Positions 44,648 through 51,929 of a DNA stretch of 64,000 nucleotides are shown one piece after another; the first letter of the stretch is position 1; each line of letters starts with the position of its first letter. The stretch lies in NCBI GenBank assembly GCA_963783095.1, contig CAWAMR010000020.1, positions 1 through 64,000 of the forward strand. Reading direction: 5' to 3'. This stretch comes from CAWAMR01 sp963783095. GTDB lineage: Bacteria > Planctomycetota > Planctomycetia > Gemmatales > Gemmataceae. A program made the position numbers and the translations under genes. Under the pieces are notes generated by a model that worked only from the letters and a program-made list of their open reading frames with translations, made no database searches and had not been told where the DNA came from.

Positions 44648-45214
44648 ATGGTAGCCACACTTGCCGACGAACCGGTCGAAAGACTCTACACCGCTGAAGA
44701 GTTGCTGGAGCTTGAGGATGGTTTTCGCTACGAATTGTTAGATGGCCATCTTGTGGAACGAGTCATGGGCGCTGAAGCAGGACGCATCGAGGCACGAATC
44801 CTCCGAAAACTCGACGAGTTTTGTGATGTCCACGATTCGGGCTATGTGTTCTCGCCAACGACGGGATACATCTTATTTCCGGAACAATCCAACCGAGTTC
44901 GATTCCCCGACGGTTCGTTTGTCAAACATCACCGTCTTCCAAACGACCAACCGCCCCGAGGTTACATTCGTCTGGCTCCCGACCTGGCTGTTGAAGTCAT
45001 TTCCCCGAACGATGAAGCCTGTGATTTACAGGAAAAGATCGAAGAGTATTTGCAAGCGGGAGTCCAACCAATCTGGGTCATCTACCCGCGAACGAAACGA
45101 ATCATCGTGTTCCGCGCGGACGGCACTGTTTCGCGGTTGACCGAGACGGAGAGCATCGTCGGCGACTCGGTGCTGCCTGGGTTTTCTTGCCCGGTGGCCG
45201 ACTTGTTCAAGTAA
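44648..45214 (+). CDS. Uma2-family nuclease, second of a tandem pair
   Basis: 188 residues, same length as the upstream paralogue; AGGAGGA precedes ATG 44648. It retains YELLDGHLVERVMGAEAG, FPDGSFVKHHRLPNDQPPRGYIRLAPDLAVEVISPNDEACDLQEKIEEYLQAGVQPIWVIYPRTKRIIVF, collinear with its neighbour. The central part (residues 95-165) is far more conserved between the two than the N-terminal 90 residues, suggesting diverging interaction surfaces after tandem duplication. Confidence 0.88.
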   Translation: MVATLADEPVERLYTAEELLELEDGFRYELLDGHLVERVMGAEAGRIEARILRKLDEFCDVHDSGYVFSPTTGYILFPEQSNRVRFPDGSFVKHHRLPNDQPPRGYIRLAPDLAVEVISPNDEACDLQEKIEEYLQAGVQPIWVIYPRTKRIIVFRADGTVSRLTETESIVGDSVLPGFSCPVADLFK

Positions 45215-45291
45215 TTTAGACTCGGTTTCCATGAAAGGGGCCGATCCTATTTTCTGATCAAGATCCCAAACCGAGAAGCGTGTAGCCAACT

Positions 45292-45416
45292 TCTCTGGGG
45301 GGTCGTAGCCGTGGCTGGAAACCTCCGCTACGCGGCTGAAACGATCGTAGCGGCGGCATCCTGCCGCCGTCTGCAAACTCACGGCGGCAGGATGCCGCCG
45401 CTACGACCCCCAGAGA
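45292..45416. repeat. Nested palindrome with head-to-head GTAG-hairpin pair
   Basis: Inner arms 45346-45370 and 45381-45405 are perfect 25-bp complements: GTAG (45347-45350) followed by hairpin CGGCGGCA-TCC-TGCCGCCG, then its mirror copy ending CTAC (45401-45404). Outer arms TCTCTGGGGGG...CGTAG (45292-45308) and CTACGACCCCCAGAGA (45401-45416) extend it. It lies in the 314-nt gap 45215-45528, otherwise gene-free. Confidence 0.9.
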
Positions 45417-45528
45417 ATGTAGTTACGCCCTCCGAAAATGTCTCTCTAAAACTCGCATTGACACACATCTGCCATTTTCTTATTTGCCCTCCAACGATTC
45501 AGGGGGAATTTACTTTGGAGGGGAAATG

Positions 45529-46113
45529 ATGTCGCATACTCGATCTATAGCCTTTCTGTTCATCGTCCTGGTGTCGAGTGTCTCGGGTTGTATGTCCAAG
45601 GCTCAACTGGTACAGCCGCCGGACGTAGTAGGTGGCCGACCGGTGGCTTGTAGGATCGTAATTCCGGAGAGAACCGACAGTTGGCCCTATTATCATCTAA
45701 GAAAGGCCAAGGAACTGGCGAAAGAACAACTTCACGGTGAGGTCGAAGAGGTTCCAGCGGACGCGAATGCAAGGCTGGATCCGAACCAGCGCCGCACCAC
45801 CAATGATGGGAAATCCGTTGTGATTTTTCGCCTGAAACAGGCACCCGACTTGAACCGAACGATTGGCCAACAACAGCAGATGCGGCAACCTGTCGGCAAC
45901 CCTGTGATCCAGGCGGGCGGAATTCCGAATATGCAGCAACCGATCGGACAGGCGAGTCCGTTTCCGGGCACACCTCCAAGTGCAGTCCCCAGTTCCCCAC
46001 AGAATTACAATCCGCTTCCCGGCAATCAGCCAATGGGATTTAACCCCGCTTCGACTCAGCAGCAGAATTACCAACCACAGACACCACCGTTCCCTGGCAT
46101 GAACCGGCAGTGA
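45529..46113 (+). CDS. Putative lipoprotein with Gln/Pro/Asn-rich tail
   Basis: About 194 residues from ATG 45529 (an ATG three bases earlier is possible), preceded by GGAGGGG. Leader MSHTRSIAFLFIVLVSSVSGC ends in a lipobox-like VSGC. The first 100 mature residues are a small charged domain (KAKELAKEQLHGEVEEVPAD). The C-terminal 90 are low-complexity Gln/Pro/Asn (QQQQMRQPVGNP, ASTQQQNYQPQTPPFPG). Probably anchored in a membrane with a disordered tail; family not recognised. Confidence 0.7.
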   Translation: MSHTRSIAFLFIVLVSSVSGCMSKAQLVQPPDVVGGRPVACRIVIPERTDSWPYYHLRKAKELAKEQLHGEVEEVPADANARLDPNQRRTTNDGKSVVIFRLKQAPDLNRTIGQQQQMRQPVGNPVIQAGGIPNMQQPIGQASPFPGTPPSAVPSSPQNYNPLPGNQPMGFNPASTQQQNYQPQTPPFPGMNRQ

Positions 46114-46118
46114 TTCAA

Positions 46119-46150
46119 CGAGAACGGGAGGCATCTGCCTCCCGTTCTCG
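46119..46150. terminator. Bidirectional terminator between lipoprotein and aconitase genes
   Basis: Perfect 15-bp stem CGAGAACGGGAGGCA / TGCCTCCCGTTCTCG with a two-base loop, immediately after the lipoprotein stop and 28 nt from the aconitase stop (46179). A short AT-rich stretch follows. Good candidate for termination in both directions. Confidence 0.75.
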
Positions 46151-46178
46151 ATTATTTGTGTTGGCGTAAGATCGAGAG

Positions 46179-46889
46179 CTATTTCACCACAAGGAGTTGA
46201 CGGAGTACGTAGGGCAAAATCCCTCCGTGCTGGTAGTAAAGAACCTCTTGCGGCGTATCGATTCGGCTAATCGCCTTGAAACTGAGTACCGTGCCATCGG
46301 CCTTTTTCGCCTTGACCATCAATTCCCGGCTCGCTCCCGTAAAGTTCGCTTTCAAACCCTCCGACAATCCTTCGATGTCAAAAACCTCTTCGCCGGTTAA
46401 TCCGTGCGTCTGTGCGCTTTCCCCTGCTTTGAACTGCAACGGCAGCACTCCCATCCCAACCAGGTTGCTTCGATGAATGCGCTCGTAGCTCTCGGCGATC
46501 ACCGCTTTGATACCCAGCAGAAGGGTTCCTTTCGCCGCCCAATCTCGTGAGGAGCCGGAGCCGTACTCCTTTCCGGCGATGACGAGGAGTGGAGTGCCCT
46601 CGTGCTGATATTGCATTGAGGCATCGAAAATGGACATCGCTGTTCCATCCGGCAGATGACGAGTCATGCTCCCTTCCACTCCCGGCAAAAGAAGGTTCCT
46701 GAGCCGGATGTTGGCAAAGGTTCCACGCATCATGACTTCATGATGTCCCCGGCGCGCTCCATACTGGTTGAAGTCCTTCACCTCAACGCCGTGACTCAGA
46801 AGATACGCGCCTGCGGCGGAATCCTTCTTGATCGACCCGGCGGGTGAGATATGGTCGGTGGTGATGCTATCGCCCAACAGCGCCAGCAC
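46179..46889 (-). CDS. acnA: Aconitate hydratase A, C-terminal fragment (part 2 of 2)
   Basis: 236 residues; genuine from the frameshift near 46880 (MLALLGDSITTDHISPAGSIKKDS). It contains the swivel-domain motifs YGARRGHHEVMMRGTFANIRLRN and VIAGKEYGSGSSRDWAAKG, with the conserved SGSSRDWAAKG substrate-binding loop, then AVIAESYERIHRSNLVGMGVLPLQF. One missing base between ...PAVKEIKSA and LALLGDSITTDHISPAGSI separates it from part 1. Confidence 0.9.
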   Translation of the reverse strand: MLALLGDSITTDHISPAGSIKKDSAAGAYLLSHGVEVKDFNQYGARRGHHEVMMRGTFANIRLRNLLLPGVEGSMTRHLPDGTAMSIFDASMQYQHEGTPLLVIAGKEYGSGSSRDWAAKGTLLLGIKAVIAESYERIHRSNLVGMGVLPLQFKAGESAQTHGLTGEEVFDIEGLSEGLKANFTGASRELMVKAKKADGTVLSFKAISRIDTPQEVLYYQHGGILPYVLRQLLVVK

Positions 46890-48882
46890 CCGCCGACTTG
46901 ATCTCTTTGACCGCCGGCCGGGTCGTGGTCATCCCCTCGAAGTAAGGCGGATTGGCAATGTAGGTTGAACAGGGAACCCACTGATACAAATCGCCCTTGG
47001 GAACGTGGAGCGCCTTCCAGTTGTCGTCGCCCTCGAATACCTGGCTGTAAATACGCTTGTACGATTCTTGCTTGAGCGACTTACCAATGACCGTTGCCAC
47101 TTCCTGCTGAGTGGGCCAGATGTCTTTGAGGTAAACGTCCTTGCCGTCGTTGCCCTTGCCGATCGGTTCGCTGTCCCAGTCGATGTCCACCCGGCCCGCG
47201 AGGGCATAGGCCACGACCAGTGGAGGAGAGGCGAGATAGTTGGCGCGTACTTCCGGATGGACGCGGCCTTCAAAGTTTCGATTGCCGCTCAGGACTGCAG
47301 AGACTACCAAGCCCTCGGCGCTGATCTCCTTGGAAATGGCCTCCGCGAGAGGCCCACTGTTGCCGATACAGGTTGTGCAACCGTAACCCACGAGGTAGAA
47401 GCGCAGCTTTTCCAGTTCCGGCATCAGTTTGGAATCGACGAGGTAATCGGTCACCACCTTGGAACCCGGTGCAAGGCTCGTCTTGACCCACGGCTTGGTG
47501 GTCAGCCCGCGCGCAGCGGCTTTCTTGGCCAGGACACCTGCCGCCACCATCACCAAGGGGTTCGAGGTATTGGTACAGCTGGTTATTGCCGCGATTACCA
47601 CGGAGCCGTCTTTGAGATGACCGTTCAGTGTCGGCTGCGGGCCGGGCACCGGCTCACCGGCCATCGGCAACGCGGGTTTCTTGGCAACCGTCTTCAACTT
47701 GGGCAGCGCTTCGTGGAACGATTTCTTCATGTCCTTCAGTGCCACGCGATCCTGCGGACGCGATGGCCCAGCCAGGCTCGGTTCCACCCCATCGAGATCG
47801 AGTTCCAGGACATCGGTATAATCTGCTGCCGGCGTGTTGACATCGTGGAACAAGCCCTGTTCTTTGGCGTAAGCCTCGACGAGTTTCAGGCATTCCTCGG
47901 AACGGCCCGTTTGGCGCATATAGCGGATCGTCTCGGCGTCGAAGGGGAAGATACCGCAAGTTGCACCGTATTCGGGTGCCATGTTGGCGATCGTCAGGCG
48001 ATCGGCCAGTGCCAGCTCGGCCAGGCCCGGTCCGAAGAATTCGACGAATTTGCCGACAACGCCCTTCTTGCGAAGCATCTGGGTTACGGTCAACACCAGG
48101 TCGGTCGCGGTCGATCCTTCTCTGAGTTTGCCCGAGAGTTTGAAACCCACCACCTGTGGAATCAGCATTGTGACGGGCTGGCCGAGCATCGCCGCTTCGG
48201 CCTCAATGCCGCCGACACCCCAGCCCAGAACGCCCAGACCATTTACCATCGTGGTATGCGAGTCGGTGCCAACGAGGGTATCGGGATAGGCGAGTCCCCG
48301 TTCATCGACAAAGACTCCGCGCGCCAGAAATTCGACGTTGACTTGATGAACGATGCCGGTCTCCGGGGGCACGACTTTGAAGTTGCGGAAGGCATCCTGT
48401 CCCCAGCGCAGGAAGATATAGCGCTCTTGATTGCGTTCGTACTCGATTTTCGTGTTGTGCTCGAACGCACCCGCATTCCCGGATTCGTCTACTTGCACGG
48501 AGTGATCGATCACCAGTTCGCAGGGTATCAGGGGATTGATCTTGGAAGGGTCGCCCTTGAGGTTTCGCATGGCATCGCGCATGGCGGCGAGATCGACGAC
48601 GCACGGCACGCCCGTGAAGTCTTGCAGGAGCACGCGGGCCGGCATGAAGGCAATTTCGGTATCAGGCTCAGCTTTTGGGTTCCATTTCGCCAGGGCTTCG
48701 ATGTCCTGTTTGCGGACACTCAGCCCGTTCTCGGTACGCAACAAGTTTTCCAGCAGGATTTTGAGCGAAAAAGGCAGCTTCCCGACATTAGGAAAGATCT
48801 TTTCAACGGCACCAAGACGATGGATGGTATAGGTTTTGCCATCCACCATCAGTGTCGATTTGCTGTCAAAACTATTAGCCAT
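46867..48882 (-). CDS. acnA: Aconitate hydratase A, N-terminal fragment (part 1 of 2)
   Basis: 671-residue frame covering three of the four aconitase domains. Recognisable elements: VLLQDFTGVPCVVDLAAMRDA, DSHTTMVNGLGVLGWGVGGIEAEAAMLGQP, AITSCTNTSNPLVMVAAGVLAKKA (the first cluster Cys), YLVGYGCTTCIGNSGPL (C-x2-C of the [4Fe-4S] cluster) and VLSGNRNFEGRVHPEVRANYLASPPLVVAYALAG. It catalyses citrate to isocitrate in the TCA cycle. The C-terminus runs off frame after KEIKSA near 46880. Confidence 0.93.
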   Translation of the reverse strand: MANSFDSKSTLMVDGKTYTIHRLGAVEKIFPNVGKLPFSLKILLENLLRTENGLSVRKQDIEALAKWNPKAEPDTEIAFMPARVLLQDFTGVPCVVDLAAMRDAMRNLKGDPSKINPLIPCELVIDHSVQVDESGNAGAFEHNTKIEYERNQERYIFLRWGQDAFRNFKVVPPETGIVHQVNVEFLARGVFVDERGLAYPDTLVGTDSHTTMVNGLGVLGWGVGGIEAEAAMLGQPVTMLIPQVVGFKLSGKLREGSTATDLVLTVTQMLRKKGVVGKFVEFFGPGLAELALADRLTIANMAPEYGATCGIFPFDAETIRYMRQTGRSEECLKLVEAYAKEQGLFHDVNTPAADYTDVLELDLDGVEPSLAGPSRPQDRVALKDMKKSFHEALPKLKTVAKKPALPMAGEPVPGPQPTLNGHLKDGSVVIAAITSCTNTSNPLVMVAAGVLAKKAAARGLTTKPWVKTSLAPGSKVVTDYLVDSKLMPELEKLRFYLVGYGCTTCIGNSGPLAEAISKEISAEGLVVSAVLSGNRNFEGRVHPEVRANYLASPPLVVAYALAGRVDIDWDSEPIGKGNDGKDVYLKDIWPTQQEVATVIGKSLKQESYKRIYSQVFEGDDNWKALHVPKGDLYQWVPCSTYIANPPYFEGMTTTRPAVKEIKSAGAGAVGR

Positions 48883-49033
48883 GAAAAAGTTCCTTGCTGG
48901 ACGAGAAACGGAAACCTACCGCTATTGTTGGGTTCAGAGCGGGTTGCGGCAATGCACATATCCCAGGTTTGAACTCCAATTCCCAAAGAACTGCTTGCGG
49001 AACTGCGACATCGCTCGGAATACCGAAGGCATT

Positions 49034-49107
49034 GGGAGCCCGCAGCGCAAGCAAGGCGGGACTGCCACATCGTCGTAACTCCTTCCCTTGCTTGCACTTC
49101 GGGCTCC
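49034..49107. repeat. Imperfect inverted repeat GGGAGCCCG...CGGGCTCC
   Basis: 49034-49056 (GGGAGCCCGCAGCGCAAGCAAGG) pairs imperfectly with 49085-49107 (CCCTTGCTTGCACTTCGGGCTCC). It lies in the 325-nt gap 48883-49207 between acnA and the HflK-like gene, which otherwise shows no gene. It lacks a GTAG head. Confidence 0.7.
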
Positions 49108-49207
49108 TATCGTTCTTTCGAACGCTTTCAACCATCGCCAAAAGCGCAACATCAGAACATGCGATTCGGATCGGTGTTCGGCCAAGATGCACCAGCAATG
49201 GTTCTAC

Positions 49208-50149
49208 TCATTTCTTCCGACCGGGGGCAGGTATAAACTGCGTGATGTCCAAGCCATCCGGGCCGAGATAGGCATCCAAAACATCAATTCTGCCGCGACT
49301 TTTCATCGAAAGAAATACCTGGCTCATGGCATCCCACCACATCGCCGTCAAAACATTTGGGTTCCTGCTTCGCAGTTCGCGATATTTTTCGGAGCGTTTT
49401 TGAAATGCCTCCGCTTCCGCCCGCGCGATCCGATGCTTCCCTTCGACATAGGCTTTCGCCTGCTGATCGAGGCGATAGGCTTCCGCCAGCGCCTCACGCT
49501 CGCGCTGATCGGCATCCTGTCTGGCTCGAAACTCCTGGGTGTGGATGTTCGTTTGCGCTCGATTGACTTCGTCGAACGCTGAGCGCACCTCATCCAGCGG
49601 GGCAAGGTAAGCAACGCTGGCCTGTTGGAGCCGAACGCCAAGGCGCTGGGCCCGTATCCGCTCTTGAGTCCGTTGCACGACCCATCCGGGAATCTCAGTG
49701 TTCCCGACCAGCAACACCTCATCCACCGTTCGACCCGCAGCCCATTCAATCAATGCCGTTTCCGCTTCGCGAACAATGACTCCATCAATCCGATCGCGAT
49801 TCATGACAAAATCTTCGAGCGCTGAGCTATCGTCCGAGAGGACGTAATCGATATTGAGCTGAACGTTGATGAGATTTTGGTCGCCCGTAAGCAACTGTCC
49901 CACCGGCAATGCCGGATTCTCCTCGCCATCGGGTTGATAACCGACGACAATTCGTCGAACCGTGGCAATGGGAACGCGATCGACTCGATCGATGCCCCAA
50001 GGCAAGCCGATCCATAAGCCGGGTCCCGGTTTGGCAACCACTCGACCAAAGCGCCTGACGACCGCTTGCTCTTCGGGGCGGATTTGATGAATGCCCGTCA
50101 GGAAATAGCAGATCAGAAGAAGAGCTAAACTGTATACGAAGTATTTCAT
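49208..50149 (-). CDS. hflK: HflK-like SPFH/Band-7 membrane protein
   Basis: 313 residues from ATG 50149 (MKYFVYSLALLLICYFLTG). One N-terminal membrane helix, then the SPFH core IRPEEQAVVRRFGRVVAKPGPGLWIGLPWGIDRVDRVPIATVRRI, with ALPVGQLLTGDQNLINVQLNIDYVLSD and a long coiled coil (AQTNIHTQEFRARQDADQREREALAEAYRLDQQAKAYVEGKHR). In bacteria HflK/HflC form a ring regulating FtsH. The pair is transcribed HflC-first; the 110-nt gap carries a hairpin (50155-50275). Confidence 0.85.
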   Translation of the reverse strand: MKYFVYSLALLLICYFLTGIHQIRPEEQAVVRRFGRVVAKPGPGLWIGLPWGIDRVDRVPIATVRRIVVGYQPDGEENPALPVGQLLTGDQNLINVQLNIDYVLSDDSSALEDFVMNRDRIDGVIVREAETALIEWAAGRTVDEVLLVGNTEIPGWVVQRTQERIRAQRLGVRLQQASVAYLAPLDEVRSAFDEVNRAQTNIHTQEFRARQDADQREREALAEAYRLDQQAKAYVEGKHRIARAEAEAFQKRSEKYRELRSRNPNVLTAMWWDAMSQVFLSMKSRGRIDVLDAYLGPDGLDITQFIPAPGRKK

Positions 50150-50154
50150 AAGTA

Positions 50155-50275
50155 AAATCACAAATCACAAATCACAAACAAATCCCAATGTTCAAAACAA
50201 AACCAAATTCCAAACAAGTTTCCGTTTTGAGTTGGAAGTTGTTTGGGTTTTGGAATTTGTTATTTGGAATTTCCC
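50155..50275. repeat. Heptamer tandem repeat and imperfect hairpin between hflC and hflK
   Basis: ACAAATC/AAATCAC heptamers repeat three to four times at 50156-50178; AAATTCCAAAC (50205-50215) pairs with GTTTGG and TTGGAATTTG copies at 50241-50272. The arms are less regular than in other elements. It fills the gap between the two Band-7 genes and runs to the hflC stop region. Confidence 0.7.
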
Positions 50276-51318
50276 GGTACGGGCAACGGTTTTGGAGGAT
50301 TCAACATCAAATCGAACAATTCATGCTTGCTCGAAAGCAATAAGACATCGCGCGTTTCCGACAACATGCTTTGATACGCCTTCAGCTTCTGAAGAAACGT
50401 ATAGAATTCGGGGTCTTTCTCGTGTGCCCGGCTTCGGATCAAATCGGCCTCGATGTCGGCCTGATTCTCAATTTCACGCTTGCGGATGTTGGCATCGTAG
50501 ACAATCTTTGCGGCCTGTCGTTCGGCATTGCTGACAATCTCGGTATACTTTCGGTTTCCTTCGCTCTGATACTCCGCCGCTTTGCGATTCCGCTCGCTGC
50601 GAATGCGATTGGCGATTTCGCCCCGCACTTTCTCGGGGTAGTTGAATCGTCGCAATCGAACATCGACAATTTCGATCCCGTAGGCTCGGCGGGCCATTGC
50701 TGCCAGTGGTTCGGCATCGCTGGTGCGAATCGAATCCTCCTCCAGAAGTTGATTCCGAATGCGTTCCATGCGTCGATCGATCACCTGCTCATTCGCGCTG
50801 CGGATAATTCGATCGAAGGCGAGCACCGTACTCGAAGATGCCATCGCCAAAGGAGTTCCCTGGTCCGCTGCCTGGATGATGTCCTCCATCTGCATCGCGC
50901 TGATAACCGCGGAAAGCCGGCTCGTGATCCTCGGCGTCAAAAGTCGGCGGGCTTCCTCCGGGGTCCGAACGGTTCGATAGAATCGATCCGCAGCTTTGTC
51001 ATCCGGAATGCGCCAGCAAACATAAGCATCCACGGTAAGAGTCTTATCGACGGTGCGTTGAACCAAGTCGCGGGTTTGAGGCTCCGCCGGGGGAAGATCG
51101 AAGAGTTGCAGCCGACGATCAATCCGATCCACGGATTCAATCGGCCAGGGCCATTTGAGATGAAGCCCGGCCTGAGTCGCGCCATCCTGGACGTCGACCG
51201 GTTCCCCGAACCAAGTGACGTAAGCAAATTCGGCCTGATCCACGGCATAGAAAGCCGACTGGCCCCAGAGGATCAGAACGAAGAGAACGAGGATGCAAAG
51301 GAAAGGATGTTTACGCAT
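50260..51318 (-). CDS. hflC: HflC-like SPFH/Band-7 membrane protein
   Basis: 352 residues. N-terminal helix HPFLCILVLFVLILWGQSAFYAV, then SPFH domain: QAEFAYVTWFGEPVDVQDGATQAGLHLKWPWPIESVDRIDRRLQLFD and TVDKTLTVDAYVCWRI, and coiled coil EGNRKYTEIVSNAERQAAKIVYDANIRKREIENQADIEADLIRSRAHEKDPEFYTFLQKLKAY, ending in the HflC-specific LLLSSKHELF. It pairs with the HflK-like gene downstream, forming a membrane scaffold. Confidence 0.87.
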   Translation of the reverse strand: MRKHPFLCILVLFVLILWGQSAFYAVDQAEFAYVTWFGEPVDVQDGATQAGLHLKWPWPIESVDRIDRRLQLFDLPPAEPQTRDLVQRTVDKTLTVDAYVCWRIPDDKAADRFYRTVRTPEEARRLLTPRITSRLSAVISAMQMEDIIQAADQGTPLAMASSSTVLAFDRIIRSANEQVIDRRMERIRNQLLEEDSIRTSDAEPLAAMARRAYGIEIVDVRLRRFNYPEKVRGEIANRIRSERNRKAAEYQSEGNRKYTEIVSNAERQAAKIVYDANIRKREIENQADIEADLIRSRAHEKDPEFYTFLQKLKAYQSMLSETRDVLLLSSKHELFDLMLNPPKPLPVPGNSK

Positions 51319-51414
51319 ATACTTTCAATTCTGGATCGGGGCCATTTCGTGTTACAATTTGGATAACTCGTGATTTGAGCATGGCTGGATTCCGAACGGA
51401 GTGAGGGGAAAGCG

Positions 51415-51740
51415 GTGAGGCTGTTTATGCTACTGGACAAATCAATGTACAGCAACACAAAAACGAAAGTTGCACGATTGACGGGGCGTGCAGTCGAGGA
51501 ACAGGTGGGTCGCCTCAACCAGATACTGGTGGGGTGGGCCAACTATTTTCGGCTGGGAAACGTCACGGGAGCCTGGCGGGCTGTGCAACAGCAGGCCTGC
51601 TGTCGGCTTCGCTGGTGGTTGCGTCGCAAACGGCGACAGAAGGTTGGCGTCCACGGCTACCCCGACATGCAGTTGTACGAAAACTACGGCCTTGTCAATC
51701 TGGACCGGAAGATTCGACGCATCGCTGTGGGCGTGAGCAT
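51415..51740 (+). pseudogene. Group II intron maturase, C-terminal fragment
   Basis: The maturase-specific domain is clear: GRAVEEQVGRLNQILVGWANYFRLGNVTGAWRAVQQQACCRLRWWLRRKRRQK, then YPDMQLYENYGLVNLDRKIRR. An intact maturase has about 400 residues including the reverse transcriptase; here about 110 remain. The normal stop is missing and the frame reads on into domain V. Non-functional. Confidence 0.85.
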
Positions 51741-51753
51741 GTGTCTGGTCGGA

Positions 51754-51786
<33 letters not shown>

Positions 51787-51929
51787 GATGAGCGGGGAGT
51801 GGAAACGGGCATGGTCGTCTCCTTAGGCACTGGCCATCGAAAGAGAGCCAGTACGCGCATGGCCGACCTAACCCACGGCCCACTCCTCGGTTCTACTTTG
51901 TTGGCGTACTCCTTCAGAGTGCAAGACGG

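Noticed and set aside
47005..48972. 655-residue plus-strand frame antisense to aconitase
   Set aside because: It is opposite a clear aconitase with cluster-ligand and substrate motifs and shows no domain of its own. Long antisense frames are common in GC-rich genes.
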